This document shows, one piece after another, positions 1 to 10,118 of a stretch of DNA of 64,000 nt. The translations under genes and the position numbers were made by a program. The notes beneath the pieces are model-generated. The model had not been told where the DNA came from and ran no database searches. It was given only the letters and a program-made list of their open reading frames with translations. Position 1 is the first letter of the stretch. Each line of letters opens with the position of its first letter. Source of the stretch: Prolixibacteraceae bacterium. GTDB lineage: Bacteria > Bacteroidota > Bacteroidia > Bacteroidales > Prolixibacteraceae. The stretch is from positions 868,001-932,000 of the forward strand of contig CP082230.1 of the NCBI GenBank assembly GCA_019856515.1, written 5' to 3'.

Positions 1-898
1 AAAAGATATTACCGTTTTAGATGAGACGAATTGGGAAGGTAATATCACAAGAAACAATGCTGCCAATCAAATGAGTGGTCATAGAGGCAAACATCGTCCT
101 CTATCTGGTGTCGATAAGAATAATTGGAATGGATATGTGACCAAACAAAAAATTCAAGATCAACTTAGAGATGTAAGCCAAAATGATTTTCGTCCAAGAC
201 ATCATAGTAACCTTATTGATCAAGGATCAGTTCTAGCAGAACTACCTCTCGAATATGAAGGGAAAGTTCCAGATATTGGAGCATATGAATATAGTGCAAA
301 GAATTACTGGATACCAGGAAGAAGAGAAGCTTATGCTACAATGCCTATTCCAAGTGATAAAAGTATCGTAGAAAACGAATATATTGATCTGATGTGGCGT
401 CCTGGATACGATGCCAAACAATACGACATCTATTTTGGTAAATCATTTGCAAGTGTAAGCAATGCAACCACCAATAGTTCAACCTATCAGGAAAGACAAG
501 ATAATAACATTTTTACACCTGGAAAGCTAGAGAAAAACACCACATACTATTGGAGAATAGATGTTATCGGCAAAGATGGCATTACTAAAGGAAAGACATG
601 GCAATGGATTAACTTAACAGAAGCAAACACGAATCTTAAAGACCTAGCTCCACAAACGCCAAAAAACAATGATAAGCTACTAGTTTTTCCGAATCCAACC
701 AAGAATCTATTAAATATTGATACTGACATCTGCTTTGATAAGATCGAAGTCTATTCAATGGATGGGCGTATCGTAAGAGTTTTCTACAAACACAAACCTC
801 GAACACCTCTTAGCATCGCCTCCTTGCCTCCCAACATCTATATGATCAAATGTATATCAAAAGATAGTGAGAACACACAACATATTATCAAACTATAG
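1..898 (+). CDS. Secreted right-handed beta-helix protein, C-terminal part (5' end outside window)
   Basis: The reading frame is open from base 2 of the window with no start, so the N-terminal two thirds lie upstream. It aligns along its whole length with the C-terminus of the protein at 3014-5875: both have a D-I-T-V-L-D-E beta-helix end, the block N-Y-W-I-P-G-R-R-E and M-P-I-P-S-D. A fibronectin-III-like domain (ending in TYYWRIDVIGKDG...TWQW) follows, then a C-terminal block starting V-F-P-N-P-T-K-N that is typical of T9SS type A sorting domains. The protein is probably exported by T9SS and acts on or binds a polysaccharide outside the cell. The enzyme class cannot be read from this part. 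The stop is TAG at 896-898, followed by a strong terminator. Confidence 0.8.
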   Translation, partial: KDITVLDETNWEGNITRNNAANQMSGHRGKHRPLSGVDKNNWNGYVTKQKIQDQLRDVSQNDFRPRHHSNLIDQGSVLAELPLEYEGKVPDIGAYEYSAKNYWIPGRREAYATMPIPSDKSIVENEYIDLMWRPGYDAKQYDIYFGKSFASVSNATTNSSTYQERQDNNIFTPGKLEKNTTYYWRIDVIGKDGITKGKTWQWINLTEANTNLKDLAPQTPKNNDKLLVFPNPTKNLLNIDTDICFDKIEVYSMDGRIVRVFYKHKPRTPLSIASLPPNIYMIKCISKDSENTQHIIKL

Positions 899-965
899 GA
901 AGCAATAGAAAAGTTTCAATGGTGCATTGAAATTTAAAATACCAAAATAATCAATCATCAAATGA

Positions 966-1007
966 GAATAAAAGCTAACCATCAATCTATTTGGTTAGCT
1001 TTTATTC
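966..1007. terminator. Bidirectional intrinsic terminator
   Basis: A perfect 15-bp inverted repeat (966-980 with 993-1007) has a 12-nt loop. The arms end in A- and T-rich runs, so it can terminate both the plus-strand gene before it and the minus-strand gene that ends at 1029. Confidence 0.8.
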
Positions 1008-1028
1008 TAATACTATGGACAGCATATA

Positions 1029-2339
1029 TTATTTCTTTTGAGAATATCTAGGAGGAACATAATCTTGAATTTTATTTGGATCAGCCGCATAAACTCGTAA
1101 CAACAAGGCAAATTTATACGTTGGAAGATACAGCCAATTCCCTTTCTGTGGTTTCTTCGAAACCTTAAAGGTGATAGAACCATCTTTATTGAATTTCATT
1201 CTATCATGAGTTAACACATATGAGTTATATTTATTCCTTGTTGCATGAACAGTGCTATCATAAATAGTCAATGAATAAAACCCAATATCGGACAATGGAG
1301 GTAACTGCTCTTTGGTGAAAGTCAATTCTCCAGCTCCTTCTGCAAACAATATATAGTAATTTGCTTCTTCTTTCGAGTTACCCCAAAGACCAAAACTAGC
1401 ACCAGCAGCAAGATCTAGATATCGTCCATTGATATATTCTCTTGTGCCAAAAATGGTCGTAGCACCAGTCCACCCATTTCCAACCTGCAGCTGTTTCTTT
1501 GTACTCATAATCGCTTTATAGGCAGCATCAATACCTACCTGCACCTCTTTTCTTTGGTCTGCAGTTAATTTTACATCACTCTTAATTCCGATTTTAGCAA
1601 AACGCTGATACATCTCTTTTTCGGGCTCTGGAATCCAAACAATCAATTGATTCACATAATCTACGAAATCGGGAGAGAACACTTTGATCTTATCATACGT
1701 AGGATACGATCTTGTTGTAGCAGGCTTATCTATTATCTTCACTTGATTTTGATATCTTACAACATTTGCAACATCTGCCCTATCCTTCACATCAATTCGA
1801 TTGACAATACTAAATATATCTTGCTCTACCAAAACAGGAGTTACATCACCGACTTTTTGGACCTGCTGATTCTTATTATGAAAAATAAATTTCCCACCTT
1901 TTCCTTTGGTCGCTCTAGAACCAATATAGAAGAAATTATACGTAAAGACATCAATACACTGGAATACGGCATATCGATCTGTTATATCGGGAATTTGTAA
2001 GGTGACTGGCCCTCCTGAAATATCAACATTAATCAAGCCTGTCATTGAAGTGAAGTTTGGAGCAACAATAGGTTGACCAATATTATCCATTGGATATTTA
2101 TGTCCCATATATACTTTGTTTGGCCCAAGCCCCAGCTTACCATATGCTTTGTTCATCGTATTAACGGTCTTAACCTGCTCAATCATAGGATAAGCATAGA
2201 CAAAAGCTTCATAAGCAATATCTTTAAGACTTTCGTTATTTACTTCTGTCGAAGCACTCTCCTTCTCCTTCTTTTTCATTCCACTACAACCCATCATAAC
2301 AAAACAGAAAAAAAGGATTAAATAATTACGTCGCTTCAT
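1029..2339 (-). CDS. DUF1254/DUF1214 family lipoprotein
   Basis: The first ATG is at 2372, but the ATG at 2339 is preferred because it gives a clean lipoprotein signal (M-K-R-R-N, hydrophobic stretch, M-M-G-C). The mature protein carries the DUF1254 region in its N-terminal half (A-Y-P-M-I-E, Y-M-G-H-K-Y-P-M-D, then T-D-R-Y-A-V-F-Q) and the DUF1214 region at the C-terminus (N-W-L-Y-L-P-T-Y-K-F-A-L-L-L-R-V-Y). These families are widespread envelope proteins without a firmly assigned reaction. The gene stands alone between two secreted beta-helix genes and opposes both, so it is probably not part of their operon. The family call is firm; the function is unknown. Confidence 0.8.
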   Translation of the reverse strand: MKRRNYLILFFCFVMMGCSGMKKKEKESASTEVNNESLKDIAYEAFVYAYPMIEQVKTVNTMNKAYGKLGLGPNKVYMGHKYPMDNIGQPIVAPNFTSMTGLINVDISGGPVTLQIPDITDRYAVFQCIDVFTYNFFYIGSRATKGKGGKFIFHNKNQQVQKVGDVTPVLVEQDIFSIVNRIDVKDRADVANVVRYQNQVKIIDKPATTRSYPTYDKIKVFSPDFVDYVNQLIVWIPEPEKEMYQRFAKIGIKSDVKLTADQRKEVQVGIDAAYKAIMSTKKQLQVGNGWTGATTIFGTREYINGRYLDLAAGASFGLWGNSKEEANYYILFAEGAGELTFTKEQLPPLSDIGFYSLTIYDSTVHATRNKYNSYVLTHDRMKFNKDGSITFKVSKKPQKGNWLYLPTYKFALLLRVYAADPNKIQDYVPPRYSQKK

Positions 2340-3013
2340 ATTATTGACACATTTTATTAGACTCATTTTCATTTAAGAAATACATCACTTTTAATATAAC
2401 ACCTCTTTAGTTATAACCGACTTTGAGAACCTAGGACGTACGATATCAAGTGAAATATATTTTACCATTATTTATTTAACAGAAACCTGTTCATGAAAGT
2501 TCAATAAGTAAACAGTAGTATCAACTATACACTACTGAAAATATCTCTCTCTGATATTTCATTCATCCTGTATATATCAACAAATAGCTCAAACGACTAT
2601 TTACGATCTGACTTCCCACCAATTAAGATTCTTTTCTTAGGTCTAATATTAATCCTTATTGGGCTAAAACATACTTTTTTTCACATAGAACAAGAATAGA
2701 TAAAACATCTCGTCTTCAATATTTAATCAGAACAACATTTCAATAGATTAATCATTACAACATTCTTCACATAAACAACATTAACTATCACTTTTCAACA
2801 TATTTACAATCCATTAAAACATATAGTCGAATTGAAAATTACAAGAAATAACACTTACATCACTTTTTTTCACAATTGAAACAATTTGAACATACTCAAA
2901 AGACATAAATGGTGAATTCTATATAGTTTTACTCTCACATTACACACCAACAATTGCCACAACAAACTAAGAATCAACCACATTTAATACTATCATTATA
3001 TAATCTATTATCA
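2340..3013. other. AT-rich intergenic region between divergent genes
   Basis: About 670 bases without a convincing gene. It must hold the promoters of the divergent genes at 2339 (minus) and 3014 (plus). No clean TTG-N19-TAnnTTTG match was found on either strand. Confidence 0.5.
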
Positions 3014-5875
3014 ATGAAAACATTTATTACAGTTACCTTCATGCTCATATGTGCAACCGTTGGTATAAGTCAAAACTTAATAACAAACTCAGACTTTGAT
3101 AAAGGCAAAGATGTTGGATATAAATATCAGAAGGACGATCGATCTGAAGCAATAATACAAATTGAGACAGACCAAAACAATGGGAATAATGCACTTAAAA
3201 TAACGACAAACAGAACGAATGGAAAGAAACAAAACCTTGTTATTACCCAAGCATTAAATTCAATACGTAGAGGTAAGTGTTATAAATTATCCTTGACAAC
3301 AAAATCATCAAAACATGCGAAGAGGTTACAACTGGGGATTATAGGTGGAAGAGTTCAATCATTTGAGTTAGCCGCAACCAATAATTACCATACCCACAAT
3401 TTAATGATTAAAACATTAGACAAGCCTAACAACACTGGGGAATACAACTTATCAATCGAAATACCTGATGATGGACAACCGTGTGAATGGTATCTTGATG
3501 ATATCAAACTTACTGAACTTACAAGACCTTCACAAAAGAACAAGTACCTCTCTCATGCTGGTTCTGATGATAATGATGGAACTATAATTAGCCCTTTCAA
3601 AACTATCAACTATGCTGTTTCGACCCTTTCTGCAGGAGAAACGTTATTCATTCGAAAAGGAACATACCATGAAATGGTACATCAAAAGTCTTTCAAAGGA
3701 ACTAAAGATCAGCCAATAACCATTACCAATTACAACAATGAGGAGGTAATTCTTAATGGAACAATAGATGTAGACGAAATAAGACAAGAAGATTGGAAAC
3801 TTCACTCTCCTAATATAATGACAACTACGATTAGCGCTGATACATGGCAACTCCTAGAAGATAATCGATGGTTAATTAATGCTCGTTGGCCAAATGCCAA
3901 CTTTGAAGATGGCTCAATTTGGCAACATGAAGAATCATGGGCAAGAATGAGTGTGTCGAATAAAACAATTACTGATATTCCTCACGATGGCATCAACCTA
4001 AGCTCTTTTCCTAAAGATGTAACAAATGCTACCTTCGTCGCTGAGTCACGATTAAACTTATCGACAGTAACTAAACATGACCTTCATTCTAACACAATTG
4101 AGATTAATAAAAATATCGATGACACAAAAGAACGTTACTATCTTGAAAATCACATTAATTTAATCGATAGTAAAGACGAATGGTTTTATGATAAAGAAAC
4201 AGGAAAACTTTACTGGTGGAGCGAAAACTCTTCTGCACCTGCCCATAAGTTGAACTGTAAAATCCAAGACTACTTTTTCGAATTTACGGACTGTAAATAC
4301 TTAAATATAAAAGGGCTAAAATTCTACGGAAACAGTATATGGATGGAACACGCATCATACTCCAAATTGGAAGACTGTGACTTTGAGTACCCCTCTTGTT
4401 CACGACGTAAGATAGGAGAACTTGGCTACCGTCCCACAACGTTATTCCACACCAATCCTAGAAAGACAACTTATTGTGAAATAATAAACTGTACCTTTCG
4501 TAATACAGATAGCGAAGCGATAAAGATGTATGGAAACAAAAATATCATCAATAACTGTCATTTTGAAAATATTGATCATTCTACAGCATCCTTAGAACAT
4601 GGAGCTTACGCTATCTACCAAAAAGGAGATCTATGTGAATTCAAAAACAATACCGTAATTAATAGTGCATCAGGAAACTGTCTCTACGGTAGTGATAAAG
4701 CAATCGTATTCAATAATTTTTTCAATCACTGTAGTCATAATGGGGGTGATGTTGGGGTGATACACTTAATGATTGGTGCAGCAACAGATTGTAATATTTC
4801 ATACAATTGGATCTTTAACAGTAATGCTATTGGGGTTCGATTTGACACTCCAATACCTCCAAGAATATGGAGTCACAGAGGAATCATTCACCATCAAATA
4901 ACAAGAAATGTTGCTAGGGGATTAATGGTAAAGGGAGACTATCATCAGATCTACCATAATACATGTTTCAACAGTAAATCGCGAGATATTACCGTACTAG
5001 ACGAAATGGCTTGGGTAGGCAATGTCACTAAAAACAATGCAGCAAATGAATTAACTGGTCACCGTGGAAAATTTCGTTCTATATCTGGTATTGCTGAACA
5101 CAATTGGAATGGTTACGTTACGCTACAAAGAGTTGAGAATCAATTAAGGGATATTTCAAATTTAGATTTCCGTCCTAAAGAAGATAGCAATGGACTTATA
5201 GATAAAGGAGTCATTATCAATAACCAGAAATATAAACACCAAGGATTTGCTCCTGACATTGGGGCATACGAATCTGGTTCCGAAAATTATTGGATCCCTG
5301 GAAGAAGAGAAGAGCATGCAACCATGCCCATTCCATCAGATAATGGAGAGACCAATAACGAAAGTGTTGATCTTATGTGGAGACCAGGCTACCAGGCTAC
5401 AGGCTATTACATTTATTTTGGAACATCTTTAACTGCAGTTGATCAAGCGACCGATGCCTCGGTCGAATGCAAAGGACAACAGGTTAACAATATCTATACA
5501 CCAGAGAAATTGAATAAAAACCAAACTTATTATTGGAGAATTGATGTGATAAGTAAAAATGGGATTATTAAAGGACAAACATGGCATTTCAAATCCAATA
5601 AACATGCAAATCAAAAGAGTCTATCTGACTTACAAAAAGAGAGTTCTTTAAACGATAAGATCACGATATACCCAAACCCAGCAAATGATTATATTCAAAT
5701 CAAAACCAATAAAACAGTACAATCAATTTCAATATACACGGTAGATGGTAAACAAATAAAAGCATACAACAACACCGATCAACATATAGATATTCGTAAC
5801 CTAAAGAGGAATGTATATCTACTAAAGGTAAACATTGATAACGTGGTTCACACCCAACAATTTATCAAGAATTAA
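3014..5875 (+). CDS. Secreted multidomain right-handed beta-helix protein with T9SS sorting domain, probable polysaccharide-active
   Basis: The frame is open from TTG at 2954, but the ATG at 3014 begins a classical signal peptide (M-K-T-F-I-T-V-T-F-M-L, cleavage after G-I-S-Q) and is taken as the start, giving 953 residues. Order of parts: a CBM4/CBM16-like jelly-roll module (about 21-165, from L-I-T-N-S-D-F-D to W-Y-L-D-D-I-K-L); a long beta-helix with many N-N-C and F-x-N repeats (about 175-720; it begins Y-L-S-H-A-G-S-D-D-N-D-G and contains R-W-P-N-A-N); a fibronectin-III-like domain (about 770-860); and a T9SS type A C-terminal domain starting near residue 886 (Y-P-N-P-A-N-D-Y). The fold is used by polysaccharide lyases (for example PL6), glycosidases and epimerases, and catalytic residues cannot be assigned by eye. 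It is a close paralogue of the truncated gene at the window start. A terminator follows. Confidence 0.75.
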   Translation: MKTFITVTFMLICATVGISQNLITNSDFDKGKDVGYKYQKDDRSEAIIQIETDQNNGNNALKITTNRTNGKKQNLVITQALNSIRRGKCYKLSLTTKSSKHAKRLQLGIIGGRVQSFELAATNNYHTHNLMIKTLDKPNNTGEYNLSIEIPDDGQPCEWYLDDIKLTELTRPSQKNKYLSHAGSDDNDGTIISPFKTINYAVSTLSAGETLFIRKGTYHEMVHQKSFKGTKDQPITITNYNNEEVILNGTIDVDEIRQEDWKLHSPNIMTTTISADTWQLLEDNRWLINARWPNANFEDGSIWQHEESWARMSVSNKTITDIPHDGINLSSFPKDVTNATFVAESRLNLSTVTKHDLHSNTIEINKNIDDTKERYYLENHINLIDSKDEWFYDKETGKLYWWSENSSAPAHKLNCKIQDYFFEFTDCKYLNIKGLKFYGNSIWMEHASYSKLEDCDFEYPSCSRRKIGELGYRPTTLFHTNPRKTTYCEIINCTFRNTDSEAIKMYGNKNIINNCHFENIDHSTASLEHGAYAIYQKGDLCEFKNNTVINSASGNCLYGSDKAIVFNNFFNHCSHNGGDVGVIHLMIGAATDCNISYNWIFNSNAIGVRFDTPIPPRIWSHRGIIHHQITRNVARGLMVKGDYHQIYHNTCFNSKSRDITVLDEMAWVGNVTKNNAANELTGHRGKFRSISGIAEHNWNGYVTLQRVENQLRDISNLDFRPKEDSNGLIDKGVIINNQKYKHQGFAPDIGAYESGSENYWIPGRREEHATMPIPSDNGETNNESVDLMWRPGYQATGYYIYFGTSLTAVDQATDASVECKGQQVNNIYTPEKLNKNQTYYWRIDVISKNGIIKGQTWHFKSNKHANQKSLSDLQKESSLNDKITIYPNPANDYIQIKTNKTVQSISIYTVDGKQIKAYNNTDQHIDIRNLKRNVYLLKVNIDNVVHTQQFIKN

Positions 5876-5903
5876 AATTAGTTACAGTTCAATTTAAATG
5901 TTC

Positions 5904-5965
5904 AGCCAATATTCTTATCGAAGATTAGAGTAATCTAATATTCATTATGGAATATTGGCTTTTTT
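5904..5965 (+). terminator. Intrinsic terminator after beta-helix gene
   Basis: An 11-bp stem (5904-5914 with 5950-5960) is followed by six T residues. The long loop holds a second small dyad (ATTAGA...TCTAAT), so the RNA may form a stacked hairpin. Confidence 0.7.
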
Positions 5966-6157
5966 ATTCAACCCAAACGAACCAAAAACGACCGCTGACA
6001 TCCAATCATTAAGACAGCATCAAATTCAATTTAATACACTATAAATCAACATCGGATGTAACAACACTTAAATAAAGTAGAGCATCTTGTGTAATGATAT
6101 TTGTTTTCGGCAGACATATATTTTGGGAATGTAATAAAAAATGCAATGATATTGAAC

Positions 6158-7159
6158 ATGAATCACTTTATGACCAGGCAAAATATGTTATGGTTTTATT
6201 TATGGGGACTCATTCTTACTGGATGTAAGAGTGAAAAAGATCAAGAGAAACAAATTAATAAGGAAGTCGCACCTATAGTGTATAAAGATTCTACCTTTGA
6301 GGTGCTCTTAGAAAAGGATATCGTCTATGCTCATGGACTTCATCACTCCTCTTTAAATAGTGGTATGACACAAAGTGTACCGTTAAAGCTGGACCTTTAC
6401 TGTCCAGAGAACCATAGAAATAATAGACCAGCCTTTCTTTTTCTACATGGTAATTATGGCTCTAAAGAACAAGACGAAATTAAACAGCTCGCGAACTACT
6501 TCTGCGCAAGAGGTTGGGTATTTATTTCAGCGGACTACAGGACTCTTGGAGAACTAGGAACAGTCCCTGAAGAATGGGTGGTACTAAATGAGTCAACACC
6601 AACGGTAAACGAATTAAAGACAATAGCATTGTATCCAGCACATAGAGATGCGAAAACTGCTATAAGATGGATTGCAGCACATGCTGAGATATATGATATC
6701 AATCCTAAGCATATTACCATCGGTGGCATGTCGGAAGGTGCAGACATTGCGATCACATTGGGAATATCCGAACCGCAGGATTTTAGAGATGAACTAACAA
6801 CTGAACAAGACCCATCATTGGTTTCTACGTACATAGATCAAGACTATTCAGTGAGTACGATTATCGACTTAGGGGGCTCAAAAAGATCATTGGATCAACT
6901 AAAAAACAAGTATGGATTTGACCGATTTGACAAAAATGATCCTCCAATGTTTATTGCCCATGGAACACTCAACACACTGACTCCGTTTCATCATGCCACG
7001 ACATTAAAGAAGATATACAAATCAAACAAAGTTCCCTTCGCTTTTTATCCTATGGAAGGATATAATCATAACATCTGGAATGGCAAAATTGAAAATCAAC
7101 ACATAGACAGAATAATATTTAATTTTATTGTCCATCAACAATCCCTTAAGGTGAAATAA
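6158..7159 (+). CDS. Alpha/beta hydrolase lipoprotein, probable carbohydrate esterase
   Basis: The frame is open from TTG at 6101. ATG at 6158 (or 6170) is preferred because it gives a lipoprotein signal ending L-I-L-T-G-C-K-S. The fold is shown by F-L-F-L-H-G-N-Y-G (oxyanion region), the nucleophile elbow G-G-M-S-E-G (Ser192 from the 6158 start) and Y-N-H-N with the likely catalytic His304. Relatives include BD-FAE-like and acetyl-xylan-esterase-like enzymes, so removal of acetyl or other acyl groups from a glycan near the cell surface is plausible. One oddity: the usual H-G-T-x-D motif reads H-G-T-L-N (Asn272), so the normal acid residue is replaced. It lies downstream of a secreted beta-helix gene but behind a terminator, so it is probably transcribed on its own. 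Confidence 0.7.
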   Translation: MNHFMTRQNMLWFYLWGLILTGCKSEKDQEKQINKEVAPIVYKDSTFEVLLEKDIVYAHGLHHSSLNSGMTQSVPLKLDLYCPENHRNNRPAFLFLHGNYGSKEQDEIKQLANYFCARGWVFISADYRTLGELGTVPEEWVVLNESTPTVNELKTIALYPAHRDAKTAIRWIAAHAEIYDINPKHITIGGMSEGADIAITLGISEPQDFRDELTTEQDPSLVSTYIDQDYSVSTIIDLGGSKRSLDQLKNKYGFDRFDKNDPPMFIAHGTLNTLTPFHHATTLKKIYKSNKVPFAFYPMEGYNHNIWNGKIENQHIDRIIFNFIVHQQSLKVK

Positions 7160-7505
7160 ATGCTAAAACAGGACTCAAATGCGATATTTAGAACCATTTA
7201 TTTACATACAATAATCGATCTAGTCGCAAAAGGAACTCTTACTAGAACCCAGTCTGAAAAGCCATACACATATTAGTGACGCCCGTGAAGATAGAGTCTA
7301 TTTACACCAACAGTACTTGAATCGCGATAAAGCTGCATATAATCTCATCTATAACTTTTAAAAGAAAAGGTAAAGTAAGAGTATATTTCAAGTTTTTCAG
7401 TCCGTTTATGCATCACAACAAAGTCTAAGGTTTCATCATTTATTGACACCTTAGACTTTCTTACCTATCCAAATAAAATATTTATGAAAAATAGACTAAT
7501 CATCA
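7160..7505. other. Intergenic region between convergent genes
   Basis: No gene seen. Its only clear element is the hairpin at 7420-7459. Confidence 0.5.
7420..7459. terminator. Terminator-like hairpin between convergent genes
   Basis: A perfect 12-bp inverted repeat (7420-7431 with 7448-7459) has a 16-nt loop, with A/T runs at the stem ends. It lies between the convergent hydrolase and DUF2147 genes. Confidence 0.65.
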
Positions 7506-7862
7506 TTAATCTTTTTTCCATACGACCTTCTTACTGATAAAACCAGCAAATACTGTTATTTCTAACGTCTTTGCATCTTTCAAGTCTAAAGTAGCATTAT
7601 ACCAGGATTTTCTTTTCATTGAATATATCTTTCCCTTCCATTTAGCACCCTTTAGTTTGAATTCTTTGAGAATAGATTTGCCAACTTCAACATTACTATT
7701 ATCGGAAGAGATAATTATTCCTGTTAGAACTTGTCCCACTACTTCTACCTCGACAATCGTATTCTGGTTTCCTGCATTCCAAGCACCTAACATTTTTTCT
7801 TGCCCTACTAAAGACAAAGTACTGAGACAAAGCAATATGATGCATAATAGTCGTCTTTTCAT
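7506..7862 (-). CDS. DUF2147 family secreted protein
   Basis: 118 residues with a signal peptide (M-K-R-R-L-L-C-I-I-L-L, cleavage near S-L-V-G-Q). The mature part fits DUF2147: G-A-W-N at the start, an I-V-E-V-E-V strand, G-K-S-I-L-K-E-F-K, a W-K-G-K-I-Y turn, then a tail with L-E-I-T-V-F-A-G-F and V-V-W-K. The family forms small periplasmic beta-barrels seen in many Gram-negative bacteria, with no established activity. It is slightly shorter than many members because the Y-x-D-P-x-N-G-K segment is reduced to Y-S-M-K-R-K-S. It is monocistronic. Confidence 0.75.
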   Translation of the reverse strand: MKRRLLCIILLCLSTLSLVGQEKMLGAWNAGNQNTIVEVEVVGQVLTGIIISSDNSNVEVGKSILKEFKLKGAKWKGKIYSMKRKSWYNATLDLKDAKTLEITVFAGFISKKVVWKKD

Positions 7863-7960
7863 CTTTTCTTTATTAATTATAATCTGTTTCCAATCTCTAT
7901 GGAAAATATAACAAGTTAACTATTCTAACAGTTTAGATATATCATAATAAGGAGCACAAA

Positions 7961-7989
7961 AAAGGTGCCAAAATAAACTTGACACCTTT
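7961..7989 (-). terminator. Terminator for the 8058-8450 gene
   Basis: The stem AAAGGTG (7961-7967) pairs with CACCTTT (7983-7989), and extra inner pairing continues after one mismatch. Read on the minus strand it is followed by TTTTTGTG. Confidence 0.6.
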
Positions 7990-8057
7990 CTAAAAATAGG
8001 ATTTTAACCTACATGATAGTATTTTTACACTCTAGAAACAATAGTATATAAACGACT

Positions 8058-8450
8058 CTAAAGTATGATTGTATAGATAGACTCTACAGGTGTAGACTCC
8101 ATCTTTGCAGGTGCAAACTCAAGTTTTTTCACACACGCATTAATCATAGATTGGTCTTCTTGACTAACAGAAGGACGACACCGACAAGCTTTTACTGCCC
8201 CATATTTCGAGACGATTACATCAATACTCAGAGCATCATAAGATTTTACCGCAACCATTCGTTTTAGTAATTGCATTTTGTTGTTCGAATATGGGCTTAC
8301 TTCTGCCGCTTTATCATATTCCCATAATCCAATCTTACGCATACTGTCATAATAATTGAATTTTGCTTTAACTCTATTATCGACCTGTTGCGCTTGGGTT
8401 GGAACTACAAAAAGTAGCATCAACAACCATCCAAAAAATAATCTCTTCAT
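8058..8450 (-). CDS. Small exported protein with TonB-C-like tail
   Basis: 130 residues with a clear signal peptide (M-K-R-L-F-F-G-W-L-L-M-L-L-F, cleavage after P-T-Q-A-Q). The last third (N-A-C-V-K-K-L-E-F-A-P-A-K, then T-P-V-E-S-I-Y-T-I) resembles the short C-terminal domain of TonB-type energy transducers, where the pattern is V-K-K-W-x-F-x-P-A. The membrane anchor and Pro-rich linker of a real TonB are absent, so it would be a free periplasmic domain. A C-R-C-R motif in the middle may be a disulfide or metal site. The function is unknown and the domain match is tentative. Confidence 0.45.
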   Translation of the reverse strand: MKRLFFGWLLMLLFVVPTQAQQVDNRVKAKFNYYDSMRKIGLWEYDKAAEVSPYSNNKMQLLKRMVAVKSYDALSIDVIVSKYGAVKACRCRPSVSQEDQSMINACVKKLEFAPAKMESTPVESIYTIIL

Positions 8451-9094
8451 CTTACCTTATCCCTTATTAATTGGTGAACCATATATCATTTCTCAATGAA
8501 GCCAATAATTCGTATCCACAATTATTAGCCTCACTGTCTATATCATTTCTCATTTTCCTTCACGGCTAAGTTTTTATCCCCTTTTTATTATACAAAGAAC
8601 AATAACCGCAGTATTTTAACCTATCTGAAATAATCCAAATAATTAAAACACATTTAAATGTAATCAATATCTACACAAATGTGGACAAAACGTATCTATT
8701 TAACAAAACAAATGCCCTTTAATTAAACTATGTAAATTAGTGCTAATAATAATATTCACAACTAATTTAAATATCCATAAATAGAGTGCACACCCCAAAG
8801 ACATTTATATCAAACACTAATAGACCGTACAACTACCTTTTAACCCTACCAATAAAACGATGGTTTAATGAAATCAAATACTTGACACAGAACAATTTTC
8901 ACTCTAAAACACTTTTTCATAAGAGATATAATAAACATAGATAAATGCATTCTACCTCCAATTAAAGAGTATTAGATCTGGATCTTCGAGTTTACACACT
9001 TGTTTTTTTAGCCCTAAACAACATTATACTTTCGTTATTTGTGACAGATTTTCATGTTCACTGAATAATAATATAAGTACCTAATAACAAATAT
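8451..9094. other. AT-rich intergenic region
   Basis: About 640 bases upstream of the minus-strand gene at 8450, ending at the left end of the IS630-like element. No gene or clear signal seen. Confidence 0.5.
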
Positions 9095-10118
9095 TGACGT
9101 ATTATTTATTATCATATAAAAGACCTCTCTTAGTACGATGAAGTTTATTGAATTAACAGAAGAGGAAGTTTTAGAATTACGTAATCGCTATCACAATTCG
9201 GATAATAAGGTTGAGCGTCACAGAAGTCATTGTTTATTATTATCGTCAGAAGGTTTTACTATATCAGATATTATTGGAATATTGAAAACTTCAAGAAGAA
9301 CAGTTGAACGATTATTTTTGTCATGGGAAGAGTGTAAGTATAAGTCTTTAAGGATTAAAAAAGGTCGAGATCCGAAATATATACTCACACCGTATCAAGC
9401 TTATATCGATGAGTCAATTAAAGAGCATAGTCGAAATATTTGACAGACACTCAATAAATTGAATGAAGATCATGATGTTACGGTTAGTCGCAATACACTC
9501 AGGAATTTTTTAAAAAGTTAGGATATAGTTGGCATCGAGTCAGACGATGTTTAAGAAATAAAAGAGATGCCATAGTTTTTAAGAGCATGAACTTAAGGCA
9601 TTGAAGCAATTATAAGACGTAGGTTACATCGATTTGTTTTATTGTGATGAAAGTCATTTTAACATGGCACCATATATTCCATATGCTTGACAAAAGAAAG
9701 GTGATTAGATCAGATTAGATTAGATTACGCTCTTCTAAAAGCAAAAGAGTCAATGTTATAGGGGCCGTAAATAGAAAAGGTAAATTGATATATGAAATAC
9801 ATAAGGATTCCGTAAATACTGATATATTTATCGAATTCGTTGATAAACTATGTAATCAAATAACAAGAAAAATAATACTTGTCCTTGATAATGCCTCGAT
9901 TCATAAATCTAAGAAATTTAAGGATAAAATAGAGCAATGGGAAGAAGAGGATCTATACATATACTTTATCACACCATATTCGCCAGAATTAAATATAATT
10001 GAGATATTGTGAAAACACATTAAATACTTTTGGATCGGATTTTCTGCATCTGAGAATTATCAAACCTTAATTATCAACCTAACAAATATTCTGAATTCCT
10101 ATGGTAATAAATACGTCA
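9095..10118 (+). mobile_element. Dead IS630-family insertion sequence
   Basis: About 1,024 bases, the usual size for IS630-type elements. The ends carry an inverted repeat TGACGTATT (9095-9103) and AATACGTCA (10110-10118); the similarity extends imperfectly inward (TTATTA-CATA). The transposase inside is interrupted many times, so the element cannot move on its own. The right end abuts the stop codon of the DUF3303 gene, which suggests insertion immediately downstream of that gene. Confidence 0.65.

Noticed and set aside
9441..10012. Possible UGA-as-Trp code in the IS630 element
   Set aside because: TGG is used for Trp in the same frame (for example near 9327 and 10030). TAA and TAG stops and frameshifts are also present, so simple decay explains it.
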